DNA of 64,000 bases from Pseudomonas sp. GGS8 (GCF_024168645.1 NZ_JALJWF010000001.1:3227501-3291500); one strand, 5' to 3'; shown: positions 36,800 to 45,778, counted from the stretch's first letter. Numbers and translations are program-made. Notes: generated from the sequence alone by a model not told the origin.

Positions 36800-37153
36800 C
36801 TAACCGCTGTGCTCTACCGGGCGCCAGCCATGACGCTGAATATCAACACGATTGTTCAGGACACTGATGCCTTCCATGCGCAATCGGGCCCGCTGTTCAT
36901 CCCCCGAAGGGCTGCCTGCGGGCAGGCTGATCCGGCCGCCGGCACCCAGTACACGATGCCAGGGCAATTTAGTGTCACCGGGCAGTTGGCTCAGTGTTCG
37001 CCCGACCCAGCGGGCAGCGCGCCCCAGTCCTGCCAGCTCGGCGAGCTGGCCGTAACTCACGACTTTGCCCTCGGGCACTTGTGCCAGGGTCAGGTAGAGT
37101 GCCGTGCGTCGGATTTGCGCCGCGCTTTCAGTTTCAGCGGTTGAGTCGGTCAC
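36800..37153 (-). CDS. Alkyltransferase-like protein (ATL, MGMT fold without catalytic Cys)
   Basis: A 117-residue protein with the MGMT DNA-binding fold (VPEGKVVSYGQLAELAG, ARWVGRTL). At residues 64-67 the active motif PCHR of O6-alkylguanine transferases reads PWHR, with Trp65 in place of the acceptor Cys. ATL proteins bind O6-alkylguanine without repairing it and hand the lesion to nucleotide excision repair. The start is GTG 37153 with AGGAA upstream. Confidence 0.92.
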   Translation of the reverse strand: MTDSTAETESAAQIRRTALYLTLAQVPEGKVVSYGQLAELAGLGRAARWVGRTLSQLPGDTKLPWHRVLGAGGRISLPAGSPSGDEQRARLRMEGISVLNNRVDIQRHGWRPVEHSG

Positions 37154-37317
37154 GTCCGGGTTCCTGAAAAAAATCGTATTGACCGTCTGTAGAGTAAATC
37201 CTGGATTGTCGGTTGAGAAATGAACTCAATATAAATAGTCGGGTCAGTCCTTGCCAGGGCCTTATTTCCAGGAATGATGCCGACTTTTTTTCGCAAAGTT
37301 GAGCTTTCGATTCGCTT

Positions 37318-38325
37318 ATGTTGTCCAGAACCTTGCTGTGCCTCGCTGTCGTCAGTACTTCCACTCCCTTGCTCGCCGATACGGTCTGGTTGAAGAACGG
37401 TGACAAGCTGAGCGGCAAGATTACGCTCTTCGACGGCGGCAAGCTGTTGATCCAGACCCCATATGCCGGGGCGGTCCCGATTGACTGGAAAGAGGTCAAA
37501 ACCCTGGAAAGCGATCAGCAAATGCTGGTCAAGCAGGATGCCTATACCGGCGAAAAGGCCAAGTCGCTGCACGCGGCGGAGGACGGCAAGGTCACCCTGG
37601 CCAATGGTGATGGTCCCAAGACTGTGGAGTTGGCCAGTATTCAGCAGATGCTCAAGCCCAAGCCGGTGGTCGAAGATTTGGTGTGGAAAGGTAATGTCGA
37701 CATGGCCCTGGATTATCGGCGGGCGGAAAAGGATACCGATGATTATGATGTCCGCTTCAAAACCAGCGCGCGTCATGGTCGGTGGCGTCATACGGCGGAA
37801 GGTGAGTACAATCGCGAGTTCCAGGATAACGTGGTCACCACTGATAACTGGCGTGCCGAGTATTCTCTCGACCGCTTCCTCACTGAGAAGTGGTTCTGGC
37901 AGGGGCGTTTGAATTACAAGCGCGACAAGGTCGAAGAGCTTTCCCGTCAGCGCACCGTCGGTACCGGTCCTGGTTATCAGTTTTGGGATGACGAACTGGG
38001 CGCCTTCTCCCTGGGCTCGCTCCTCAACCGCACGGACTACGAATATTCCGATGGCGGAAAGCAAAACTTCTACTCGCTGGCCATGAAGTGGAACTACAAC
38101 CGCTACCTGATCGGCAAGAAGGTTGAGTTCTTCACCAGTGGTGAAGTCGGCAAGCCGCTGTCCGGTGTCGCGGATTACGCACTCGATGCCGAGGCCGGCC
38201 TGCGTTACAAAGTCACCGATTGGGCGTCGCTGAACCTGAAGGCCGAGAAAAACATCATCAGTGGCGCTGACAATGCAGACCTGAATAAGACCCGATATAC
38301 CGCAGGGTTTGGCGTGGCCTGGTAA
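37318..38325 (+). CDS. DUF481 outer-membrane protein
   Basis: A 335-residue exported protein. The signal peptide ends near residue 20 (STPLLA-DT). An N-terminal periplasmic region of about 100 residues opens VWLKNGDKLSGKITLFDGGK. The last 210 residues are a beta-barrel with alternating aromatic strands, ending in the outer-membrane signature ...AGFGVAW with terminal aromatic Trp. It resembles YdiY-type DUF481 proteins, whose function is not known. It is monocistronic with a terminator. Confidence 0.87.
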   Translation: MLSRTLLCLAVVSTSTPLLADTVWLKNGDKLSGKITLFDGGKLLIQTPYAGAVPIDWKEVKTLESDQQMLVKQDAYTGEKAKSLHAAEDGKVTLANGDGPKTVELASIQQMLKPKPVVEDLVWKGNVDMALDYRRAEKDTDDYDVRFKTSARHGRWRHTAEGEYNREFQDNVVTTDNWRAEYSLDRFLTEKWFWQGRLNYKRDKVEELSRQRTVGTGPGYQFWDDELGAFSLGSLLNRTDYEYSDGGKQNFYSLAMKWNYNRYLIGKKVEFFTSGEVGKPLSGVADYALDAEAGLRYKVTDWASLNLKAEKNIISGADNADLNKTRYTAGFGVAW

Positions 38326-38331
38326 GTCGCC

Positions 38332-38376
38332 AAAAAAGATCGCACCTGTAGGCGTTGCCGAAGGGTGCGATCTTTT
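38332..38376 (+). terminator. Intrinsic terminator after the DUF481 gene
   Basis: GATCGCACC and GGTGCGATC pair in a 9-bp stem flanked by A6 and T4. Confidence 0.8.
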
Positions 38377-38447
38377 GATCTAAAAACTCGCAGGCACGAA
38401 AAACGCTTTTGAGGAGGCGTTTTACTAAACCGGGTCTCGTTCTCGGT

Positions 38448-39893
38448 TTATGCCTTGGGTTTCGTGCATTCGCTTTGGCGGACACCTGCGTCGTAGTGAC
38501 ATTCCATAGTCACGCTGCCATCCGGCGCCCAGAAGTGGCTGACACCCTGCTCAATGCCATTCTTGTATTCCACCGACGAATTCATCTGACCACTTTCGTA
38601 CCAGGTGAGGGCGGTGCCCTCAAGCTTGCCATCTTTGTAGATCTTGTGATCCTTGAGTTGGCCAGTGCCATACCACTCTTTGAAGTCGCCCTGTTCGCGG
38701 TGTTGTTCATCCCACTGCCATTGCACGGTTTGCACGCCCTGGTCAGTCCACGTTGCGTAACTACGCTGCACGTTTTGTTCGTCGTTGAAGACCTTCTGTT
38801 TCACTTTTCCGTTGGGGTGGTATTCGATATGCCAGCCCAGGGGTTTGTTGTCGACATAGTCCCCGCTGCTTTGTAGCGTGCCGTCCGGGTAGTAAGAGGG
38901 GCTTGGGCCAACCTTTTTGCCTTCGACAAACTGACCGCGATACTTGATCTTGCCGTCTGGGTAATAGCCGAAAATCGGACCGTCCGGTACATCGTTGCGA
39001 TAGCTGACGCGGCCGATCAAGGCGCCGTTTTCGTCATATTCCAGGTACTCGCCGTCCACCCGCCGACCTGAATGCCAGTTGTAGGACTCCGATTTCTTGC
39101 CGTTATCGTGGTAGGTGGTTTCCCAACCTTCCAGTTCGTCGTTCAAGTAATGGGTGCGCTTGGTGACAATACCGCTGTCGGAGTAGGTCAGCATTTCGCC
39201 CTGACGCTGCCCCTTCATGTCGTACTTGATGGTTTGGCCGATCTTTGCGTCCGGGTAGTAAGTTTTCGACTCAATCACGGGCTTGCCTGAAGCGAAATCC
39301 TTGGTGTCGACGAAGTAGTCGCGGCGTACTGTGCCCGATTCGATGTAAAAAACTTTGGCATGCCAGGCTTTGCGCTTGCTGTCGTAGGTCAGCGGCATCG
39401 GCAAGAAATAAGAAGCCTGGCCCTTTGTTGTTGGCGCGTACTGCTCATCCAGATACAGCTTGCCGTCCACCAGTGATGCGGTCATTGCGCTGCACTCTTC
39501 TGGCGTACAAGCGCGTACCTTTTCGAAAAAGGCCCGTTTGCCGTCGCACTCCGAAAGCGTCAGCAGCAGTGGGGTTTCATCGTCGATCAGTTGCTGAACT
39601 TCGTCGAGGAGCCTGCCAAACGACTCATTGGGGATGCCCACCGATTCTGGTGTGAGGTAGACCTCGTTGCTGCCGCAGGCATGCGCCGTGGAGAGGGTCA
39701 GCAATGCCGCAGCTCTCAATTGGGCCTGGGGAACGCCCTGTATTTCCGGGCCTTTGCCGATATACGTTGCGTTAGGGTCCATGCCGATAATGATTGTCGG
39801 ATGATCCGGTCGGGGGGCATCGGCGTGAGTCGAGAAGGAGAGCGTGAGTGTGATCAGCGCTGCGCCCAGCGACTTCCATTGCTTGTATTGCAT
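38448..39893 (-). CDS. Secreted MORN/YwqK-like repeat protein
   Basis: A 481-residue exported protein with a signal peptide (about residues 1-25, LITLTLSFSTHADA). An N-terminal region of about 160 residues contains four conserved-looking Cys (AHACGS, SECDGK, ACTPEEC). Ten or so beta-hairpin repeats of the form G....Y..NG....... follow from about residue 210 to the end. These resemble MORN repeats of the YwqK family. That family is named after a predicted antitoxin, but exported forms have no defined role. I chose the start at 39893 because it begins the signal peptide. Confidence 0.75.
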   Translation of the reverse strand: MQYKQWKSLGAALITLTLSFSTHADAPRPDHPTIIIGMDPNATYIGKGPEIQGVPQAQLRAAALLTLSTAHACGSNEVYLTPESVGIPNESFGRLLDEVQQLIDDETPLLLTLSECDGKRAFFEKVRACTPEECSAMTASLVDGKLYLDEQYAPTTKGQASYFLPMPLTYDSKRKAWHAKVFYIESGTVRRDYFVDTKDFASGKPVIESKTYYPDAKIGQTIKYDMKGQRQGEMLTYSDSGIVTKRTHYLNDELEGWETTYHDNGKKSESYNWHSGRRVDGEYLEYDENGALIGRVSYRNDVPDGPIFGYYPDGKIKYRGQFVEGKKVGPSPSYYPDGTLQSSGDYVDNKPLGWHIEYHPNGKVKQKVFNDEQNVQRSYATWTDQGVQTVQWQWDEQHREQGDFKEWYGTGQLKDHKIYKDGKLEGTALTWYESGQMNSSVEYKNGIEQGVSHFWAPDGSVTMECHYDAGVRQSECTKPKA

Positions 39894-39974
39894 CCTGCTG
39901 CTTCCATATGATTTTCCAGGCGGCGAATCATATAGATGACAGACGGTCGGTGTAAGGGGAAAACAGACGCCCAC

Positions 39975-40007
39975 AAAAAAGCCCCGCTTTTGAGGGCGGG
40001 GCCTTTT
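39975..40007 (-). terminator. Intrinsic terminator of the cold-shock gene
   Basis: Stem GCCCCGC/GCGGGGC with a T6 tract on the minus strand, about 18 bases past the gene. Confidence 0.9.
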
Positions 40008-40024
40008 ACTAACGCAAGTACAAG

Positions 40025-40234
40025 TTAGATAACTTGAACTTCTTCAGCTTGCATGCCTTTCTGACCGCGGGTAGCGATGAAAGAAACCTGTTGGCCTTCT
40101 TTCAGGCTTTTGAAGCCGTCGGATTGGATAGCTTTGAAGTGAACGAACAGGTCGTCACCGGATTGTGGAGTGATGAAGCCGAAGCCTTTTTCATCGTTGA
40201 ACCACTTAACGGTACCGGTTTGGCGATTAGACAT
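40025..40234 (-). CDS. Cold-shock domain protein
   Basis: A 69-residue CspA-family RNA/DNA chaperone, the full domain with RNP1 (KGFGFI) and RNP2 (LFVHF) motifs. It unwinds RNA secondary structure and acts in growth or cold adaptation depending on the paralogue. It has a ribosome site (AGGAG) before its ATG and a long untranslated leader. Which Pseudomonas Csp paralogue it is cannot be fixed here. Confidence 0.97.
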   Translation of the reverse strand: MSNRQTGTVKWFNDEKGFGFITPQSGDDLFVHFKAIQSDGFKSLKEGQQVSFIATRGQKGMQAEEVQVI

Positions 40235-40588
40235 GGTGTAACTCCTTGAACAAAGATAACTGCGACTCAGGAAGAACCCTGGCCGAGACTGAGTGCAAAG
40301 AGCAGGAAAAATTCTTGTAGATGGTTGGATCGAAATTCAACATATCGTGTAGAGATTCTCAGTGACACAAGCAGCACAGTGGCGCCACCTTAACCCTTTT
40401 TCCGGAACGTGCCAATGGTTCTTGCGAAGGTTTCTCTTTTTTAATGACTGACGGTGCATAACATGGCGGTGAGGCCCCGGAATTCACGGGGGATCGGCGG
40501 GAATTGTCTCCCGGACTTTGAACCCGGAGCGCCTGCCCGGTAAGATGCCGGACAGAATTTTTCCACCTCGCTATTCAGGACACCCGCC
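40235..40588. other. Intergenic region with cold-shock gene leader and dcd promoter
   Basis: A 354-base gap between divergent csp and dcd. The csp half is AT-rich near 40310-40350, where a promoter would place a leader of 60-120 bases, as is common for csp genes. A GCCCGG/CCGGGC-type inverted region near 40525-40555 lies just before dcd. No gene is supported. Confidence 0.45.
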
Positions 40589-41155
40589 ATGAGCATCAAA
40601 TCGGACAAGTGGATTCGCCGCATGGCGCAAGAGCACGGCATGATCGAGCCCTTCGTGGAGCGCCAGATGCGCGGCGAAGGCGCCGAGCGGCTGATTTCCT
40701 ATGGCGTTTCGAGCTATGGCTACGATGTGCGCTGTGCCGACGAGTTCAAGGTGTTCACCAACATCAATTCGGCAACCGTCGATCCGAAGAATTTCGACGA
40801 GAAGAGCTTCGTCGACGTCAAAAGCGATGTCTGCATCATCCCCCCGAACTCCTTCGCCCTGGCGCGCACCGTGGAATTCTTCCGTATTCCGCGCAACGTG
40901 CTGACCATTTGCCTGGGTAAAAGCACCTACGCTCGCTGCGGCATTATCGTCAACGTCACGCCGCTTGAGCCCGAGTGGGAAGGCCATGTGACCCTGGAGT
41001 TCTCCAACACCACCACCTTGCCGGCGAAGATCTACGCTAACGAAGGCGTGGCGCAGATGCTGTTCTTCGAATCCGACGAAGAGTGCGAAGTCTCCTACAA
41101 GGACCGTGGCGGCAAGTATCAGGGCCAGCGTGGCGTGACCCTGCCGCGTACCTGA
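40589..41155 (+). CDS. dcd: dCTP deaminase
   Basis: A 188-residue trimeric enzyme that converts dCTP to dUTP for thymidylate synthesis. The opening [13 protein letters not shown], the active-site segment [10 protein letters not shown] (catalytic Arg) and [22 protein letters not shown] with its catalytic Glu are all present. Length matches the family. The proline-rich small gene follows 107 bases downstream. Confidence 0.97.
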   Translation: MSIKSDKWIRRMAQEHGMIEPFVERQMRGEGAERLISYGVSSYGYDVRCADEFKVFTNINSATVDPKNFDEKSFVDVKSDVCIIPPNSFALARTVEFFRIPRNVLTICLGKSTYARCGIIVNVTPLEPEWEGHVTLEFSNTTTLPAKIYANEGVAQMLFFESDEECEVSYKDRGGKYQGQRGVTLPRT

Positions 41156-41262
41156 GTCAACCGTCTGACAAACCGTTGGAATTCCTGAGCGGGCGTACAC
41201 TCTATGGGGTGTACTGCTCCGATTCGCGCAAGGCGGATCGGGCCATCGCTCAGGAGTGCTTC

Positions 41263-41469
41263 ATGAAGATCGATCCACGAATAAGTGCCGAACTGGCAAG
41301 GCTTGAGCCCAATCAGGTTGGTGTGCTGGCCTGGTCCTTGTTGGCACATCCGCCAGTCATGGCAGGGGGCATCCCTACTCAGCCGGATCCCGACACGCCC
41401 AACGAAGAGCCACAAGAACCCGGAGAGCCCACTGTGCCGGACAAGCCACCGCCCGCGCCTGTGGCCTGA
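41263..41469 (+). CDS. Small protein with proline-rich C-terminus
   Basis: A 68-residue protein with AGGAG six bases before ATG 41263. The first half is a short helical segment (KIDPRISAELARLEPNQVGV) and the last 30 residues are Pro/Glu-rich (EEPQEPGEPTVPDKPPPAP) and likely disordered. No signal peptide or known domain is visible. Good ribosome site and biased composition suggest a real gene of unknown role. Confidence 0.6.
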   Translation: MKIDPRISAELARLEPNQVGVLAWSLLAHPPVMAGGIPTQPDPDTPNEEPQEPGEPTVPDKPPPAPVA

Positions 41470-41491
41470 TATCTGTTAACGAAATCCGCTT

Positions 41492-41582
41492 TTGTAGGAG
41501 CGAGGCTTGCCCGCGATGAAGGCAACGCGGTCTATATGATGACCGCGTTATCGTTCTTCGCGGGCAAGCCTCGCTCCTGCAG
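41492..41582. repeat. REP doublet, GAGGCTTGCCCGC variant
   Basis: TAGGAGCGAGGCTTGCCCGC and its inverted copy are separated by about 45 bases, which themselves contain an inner inverted repeat (AACGCGGTC/GACCGCGTT). Confidence 0.92.
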
Positions 41583-41594
41583 GACGGTGGCGTT

Positions 41595-42359
41595 TTATTT
41601 CAGGTTACCGCTCAAAAACTGCTGCAACCGCTCACTCTTCGGATTGCCCAGCACGTCTTCCGGTGCGCCTTCTTCTTCCACCAGCCCCTTATGCAGGAAC
41701 AGCACCTGGCTCGACACCTTGCGAGCGAAGCTCATTTCGTGGGTGACCATGATCATGGTCCGGCCTTCTTCGGCCAGGCCCTGGATCACTTTCAGCACTT
41801 CGCCCACCAGTTCCGGGTCCAGCGCGGAGGTCGGTTCGTCGAACAGCATGACTTCCGGCTCCATGGCCAACGCGCGGGCAATGGCTACCCGTTGTTGCTG
41901 GCCCCCTGAAAGGAACGCCGGGTACTGATCCGCCACACGCGGCGCCAGGCCAACCTTGTCGAGGTAACGTCGGGCACGGTCCTCGGCTTCCGCCTTGCTG
42001 CAACCGAGTACCCGCCGCGGGGCCATGGTGATGTTTTCCAGCACCGTCATGTGGCTCCACAGGTTGAAGTGCTGAAACACCATGGCCAGGCGGGTGCGGA
42101 TCCGTTGCAGCTCATCGGGGTCGGCTACATGGATGCCGTGACGGTCCTTGACCATGCGGATGTTCTGGTCGTCCAGGCTCATGGTGCCGTCGTTGGGTTG
42201 CTCTAGAAAGTTGATACAGCGCAAAAAGGTGCTTTTGCCCGAGCCGCTGGCGCCGATCAGGCTGATGACGTCGCCGGTTTTGGCCTTGAGCGAAACGCCT
42301 TTGAGCACCTGATGATCGCCATAGCTTTTATGCAGGCCTTCGATGGTCAGTTTGTACAT
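41595..42359 (-). CDS. aotP: Basic amino-acid ABC transporter ATP-binding subunit AotP
   Basis: A 254-residue ABC ATPase of the HisP/GlnQ group. Walker A GASGSGKS is at residues 36-43, signature LSGGQQQRVA near 160, Walker B VMLFDEPTSALD near 182-193, and the switch His in VTHEM. It drives import through AotQ and AotM. The start at 42359 gives the conserved MYKLTIEGLHKSYG. It is the last gene of the operon; a REP doublet lies downstream rather than argR. Confidence 0.92.
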   Translation of the reverse strand: MYKLTIEGLHKSYGDHQVLKGVSLKAKTGDVISLIGASGSGKSTFLRCINFLEQPNDGTMSLDDQNIRMVKDRHGIHVADPDELQRIRTRLAMVFQHFNLWSHMTVLENITMAPRRVLGCSKAEAEDRARRYLDKVGLAPRVADQYPAFLSGGQQQRVAIARALAMEPEVMLFDEPTSALDPELVGEVLKVIQGLAEEGRTMIMVTHEMSFARKVSSQVLFLHKGLVEEEGAPEDVLGNPKSERLQQFLSGNLK

Positions 42360-42372
42360 GGGGCATGCATCC

Positions 42373-43491
42373 TCAAGGCGAAAGTAGGTAGCCGCTGCGA
42401 TAGGCTTCGGTGCCCGCGACATGGGCGATCACCATGCCCGCAGTGGCCATGCGGCGCAGCGAACGGGCGTACATCAGCCCGGCGGCGGTGCAACGAACAG
42501 GGGTGACGCGATCATTGATCGGGTCGATGATTTCGGCGATCAGTTGCCCGGCCTCCAGGTATTCCCCGGGCAGGGCAGTGAACACCAGCAGCCCGCCCAC
42601 GGGGGTCGCGACCGGCTCGACACCGGCCAGCGGCGTGGCCGGGTAGGGCAGTTCCGGTAAGGGCGCAGGCTCACCGGCAATCGCGCCGAAGTGAATCAGA
42701 TAATCGATCAGCGCCTGGCAGTCGAGGCTGGCCAACGGGTGGTTGACGTCGCCCTGGCCACGCAATTCGACGGTGACCGAAAAGCTGCCCAGCGGAATAT
42801 CGAAATGCTCGCCGAAGCGTTCTTTCAACTGCCACCAGAGCAGAGTGAAGCATTCATCGAACGACTGGCCGCCAGAGTCGGTGGCCAGCAGGCTGGCTTC
42901 GGCACCGATGTAACGCGCCAGCGGCTCGACCTGAGGCCAGGCCTCGGGCGTGGTGTAGAGGTGCGCGACGGCTTCGAAATCGCAATGCAGGTCCAGCACC
43001 ATGTCCGCATCGCAAGCCAGCCGTTGCAGGGTCAGGCGTTGGGATTGCAGTTGCGTGCCAGCGGTCTGGCGCGCCAATGCGTCGCGCAGGCTGCTGCGGA
43101 TCAGTTCGAGGTTACGTTGCGGATCGTCGCCCAGCAGGCCTTCGATCGCATTGCCGACGTCTTCACTCAAGTCGACGAACCAGCGATTGAAGTTCTGCCC
43201 GCTTTCCAGCTCGTAGCGGCCCAGTGGCACGTCCATCAACACTTGTTCCAGGCCGACCGGGTTGGCCACGGGCACCAGCACGATTTCGCTGCGCAGGCGG
43301 CCGGCGGCTTCCAGCTCTGCCAGACGCTGTTTGAGGTGCCAGGCCACCAGCATGCCGGGCAATTCATCGGCATGCAGGGAGGACTGAATGTAGATCTTGC
43401 CTTTGGCCGCCTGGGGGCCGAAGTGGAAGCTGTGGATCTGTCGCACGGTCCCCGGCAGTGGGGCCAGCAGGTCATGAATCTGGTGGCGCAT
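42373..43491 (-). CDS. aotO: AotO-like aspartoacylase/succinylglutamate desuccinylase family protein
   Basis: A 372-residue zinc carboxypeptidase-like protein. Metal ligands are visible as SLHADELPG (His, Glu near residues 40-43) and DLHCD (His near 168), and the C-terminal 100 residues form a small beta domain. It sits between aotM and aotP exactly as AotO does in the P. aeruginosa arginine/ornithine uptake operon. AotO is not required for transport there and its substrate is unknown. Confidence 0.82.
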   Translation of the reverse strand: MRHQIHDLLAPLPGTVRQIHSFHFGPQAAKGKIYIQSSLHADELPGMLVAWHLKQRLAELEAAGRLRSEIVLVPVANPVGLEQVLMDVPLGRYELESGQNFNRWFVDLSEDVGNAIEGLLGDDPQRNLELIRSSLRDALARQTAGTQLQSQRLTLQRLACDADMVLDLHCDFEAVAHLYTTPEAWPQVEPLARYIGAEASLLATDSGGQSFDECFTLLWWQLKERFGEHFDIPLGSFSVTVELRGQGDVNHPLASLDCQALIDYLIHFGAIAGEPAPLPELPYPATPLAGVEPVATPVGGLLVFTALPGEYLEAGQLIAEIIDPINDRVTPVRCTAAGLMYARSLRRMATAGMVIAHVAGTEAYRSGYLLSP

Positions 43492-43503
43492 GTACGAATT
43501 GTC

Positions 43504-44214
43504 CTAGTGAGTCGGCCCGAGGAAGGCCAGCCATCGGCGTTCGGCGAGGCGGAACAGGCCGACCAGCGCAAAGGTAACGGTCAGGTAGATCAGCGCGGCG
43601 ATGCCGAACGACTGGAACGTCAGAAAGGTCGCGGAGTTGGCGTCGCGAGCGACTTTCAGGACGTCCGGGATGGTCGCGGTGAACGCCACGGTGGTCGAGT
43701 GCAGCATCAGGATCACTTCGTTGCTGTAGTAAGGCAACGAGCGACGCAGCGCCGACGGCATGATGATGTAGGCATAGAGCTTCCAGCCTGACAGACCGTA
43801 GGCCTTGGCCGCCTCGACTTCACCGTGCGCCATGCTGCGAATCGCCCCGGCGAAGATTTCCGTGGTGTAGGCGCAGGTGTTCAGGGCAAAGGCCAGGATC
43901 GTGCAGTTCATCGCATCGCGAAAGAACGCATCAAGGACGGGCTGCGCGCGCACGGCCGCCAGGCTGTAGATGCCGGTGTAACAGATCAGCAGTTGAATAT
44001 AGAGCGGCGTACCCCGAAACAGATAGGTGTAGAACTGTACCGGCCAGCGCAGATAGAACTTGGGGGAAACCCGAGCGATGGACAGCGGGATCGACACCAG
44101 AAAACCGATGAAGATCGACGCACTGAGCAGCCACATGGTCATGGCCAGGCCGGTGATGTTGTAGCCGTCGGTATAAAGGAAGGGTTTCCAGTATTCCTGC
44201 AAGAGTTCGATCAT
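43504..44214 (-). CDS. aotM: Basic amino-acid ABC transporter permease AotM
   Basis: A 236-residue inner-membrane permease of the HisM type with about five helices. The EAA-type coupling loop EVEAAKAYGLSGWKLYAYIIMP lies in the middle. It pairs with AotQ to form the translocation pore. ATG 44214 overlaps the aotQ stop by four bases. Confidence 0.92.
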   Translation of the reverse strand: MIELLQEYWKPFLYTDGYNITGLAMTMWLLSASIFIGFLVSIPLSIARVSPKFYLRWPVQFYTYLFRGTPLYIQLLICYTGIYSLAAVRAQPVLDAFFRDAMNCTILAFALNTCAYTTEIFAGAIRSMAHGEVEAAKAYGLSGWKLYAYIIMPSALRRSLPYYSNEVILMLHSTTVAFTATIPDVLKVARDANSATFLTFQSFGIAALIYLTVTFALVGLFRLAERRWLAFLGPTH

Positions 44215-44939
44215 CGTACGGCCTCCCGGGAACCGGCGGCGTAGCGACGTTCGAGCCGGCGCAGGACGACGTTGGAGGCGCTGGTGATCAACAGGTAAAT
44301 CAGTGCGGCGAGCACCAGGAAGTAGAACAGTTGATAGGTGCTTTTACCGGCGTCCTGCGCGGCCTTGACCAGGTCGGCGAGGCCGATGATCGAGACCAGC
44401 GCGGTGGCCTTGAGCATCACCATCCAGTTGTTGCCGATACCCGGCAGAGCGAAACGCATCATTTGCGGGAACACCACGAAGCGAAAACGTTGGCCGCGTT
44501 TGAGGCCGTAGGCGGTGGCGGCTTCGACCTGGCCCCTTGGCACGGCGAGGATCGCCCCGCGGAACGTTTCGGTGAAGTACGCACCATAAATGAAGCCCAG
44601 GGTGATGACCCCGGCGCTGAACGGGTTGATCTCGATGTACTCCCATTCCATGAAATCGGTAAATGAGGTCAGCCAGGTTTGCAGGCTGTAGAAGATCAGC
44701 AGCATCAGCACCAGATCCGGCACCCCGCGAATCAGCGTGGTGTAGAGCTGGGCCGGTACCCGCAGCAGTTTGACTTTTGACAGCTTGGCACTGGCGCCCA
44801 GCAGGCCGAGCAACACGGCCACCAATAGCGACAACACCGATAATTTGATGGTCATCCAGGTGCCTTCCATCAGCAACGGACCGAAGCCCTGAAGGCTGAA
44901 GGCTGAGAGCCCCAGGTTTTGTAAGAGGTTTTCGAACAT
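44211..44939 (-). CDS. aotQ: Basic amino-acid ABC transporter permease AotQ
   Basis: A 242-residue HisQ-type permease with about five helices and coupling loop QVEAATAYGLKRGQRFRFVVFP. It begins 57 bases after the aotJ stop, beyond an intrinsic terminator that probably reduces its expression relative to the binding protein. Confidence 0.92.
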   Translation of the reverse strand: MFENLLQNLGLSAFSLQGFGPLLMEGTWMTIKLSVLSLLVAVLLGLLGASAKLSKVKLLRVPAQLYTTLIRGVPDLVLMLLIFYSLQTWLTSFTDFMEWEYIEINPFSAGVITLGFIYGAYFTETFRGAILAVPRGQVEAATAYGLKRGQRFRFVVFPQMMRFALPGIGNNWMVMLKATALVSIIGLADLVKAAQDAGKSTYQLFYFLVLAALIYLLITSASNVVLRRLERRYAAGSREAVR

Positions 44940-44960
44940 AAATCAGCAACCTGATCGGAT

Positions 44961-44989
44961 AAAAAAAGCGCCCATCGCGAGATGGGCGC
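44961..44989 (-). terminator. Partial terminator between aotJ and aotQ
   Basis: A perfect 9-bp stem (GCGCCCATC) with GCGA loop and a T7 tract on the minus strand. Such leaky hairpins after binding-protein genes keep the periplasmic subunit in excess over the membrane complex. Confidence 0.88.
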
Positions 44990-44995
44990 CGGGCA

Positions 44996-45778
44996 TTATT
45001 TGCCGCTGTACAGATTCAGATCGCCAAAGTGTTTCTTCTGAATGGTGGCGTAGGTGCCATCGTCGTGTAACGCTTTGATACCTTTATCCAGAAGCGCCTT
45101 GAGGTCTTTGTTACCTTTCGAGATACCGATCGCTATTTTGGCAGGCAGCAATTCGCTGTCGACCGGCTTGCTGATTTCGTAATCGGCGCCTTTTGGCGAC
45201 TTCAGGAAGCCCAGTTCGGCTTGCAGCATGTCCTGGATTGCTGCGTCGAGACGGCCGGAAGTCAGGTCGGAATACACCTGATCCTGGTTTTGATAGGCCT
45301 GGGTTTTCACGCCCGCCTTGTCCAGCACGGCTTTGGCATAGGATTCCTGAATGGTGCCTTGCTCGTAACCGACGGTTTTACCCTTCAACGAAGCGACATC
45401 TGTGCTCAGACCGGAGCCTTTCTTGAACACGTAGGCGGTAGGGCCGGAGAACAGCTCGCTGGAGAAGTCGATGACTTTTTCGCGGGCGGGCGTGACGGTC
45501 ATCGAAGAGATCACACCGTCGAATTTATTGGCCTTGAGGCCCGGAATCATGCCGTCGAAATCGCTTTCGACCCATTTACACTTGACCTTCAACTCGGCGC
45601 AGATCGCATTGCCCAGGTCGATGTCGAAGCCTACCAGACTACCGTCGGCTGCTTTGGACTCGAACGGCGCGTAGGAAGGGTCAACGCCAAAACGCAATTC
45701 TTTGTATTCCTTTGCCAGCGCGGAGCCGGCAGCCATGCACAACGCCAGTGCAGAAAGGGTCAGCAATGCTTTTTTCAT
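44996..45778 (-). CDS. aotJ: Periplasmic basic amino-acid binding protein AotJ
   Basis: A 260-residue solute-binding protein of the lysine/arginine/ornithine/histidine type. The signal peptide is about residues 1-22 (LALCMAAGSALA). Ligand-site segments include YAPFESK, FDGMIPGLKANKFDGVISSM and TPAREKVIDFS, with the Arg that holds the ligand carboxylate. It is the first gene of the aot operon, whose promoter must lie in 45779-46022. Confidence 0.92.
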   Translation of the reverse strand: MKKALLTLSALALCMAAGSALAKEYKELRFGVDPSYAPFESKAADGSLVGFDIDLGNAICAELKVKCKWVESDFDGMIPGLKANKFDGVISSMTVTPAREKVIDFSSELFSGPTAYVFKKGSGLSTDVASLKGKTVGYEQGTIQESYAKAVLDKAGVKTQAYQNQDQVYSDLTSGRLDAAIQDMLQAELGFLKSPKGADYEISKPVDSELLPAKIAIGISKGNKDLKALLDKGIKALHDDGTYATIQKKHFGDLNLYSGK

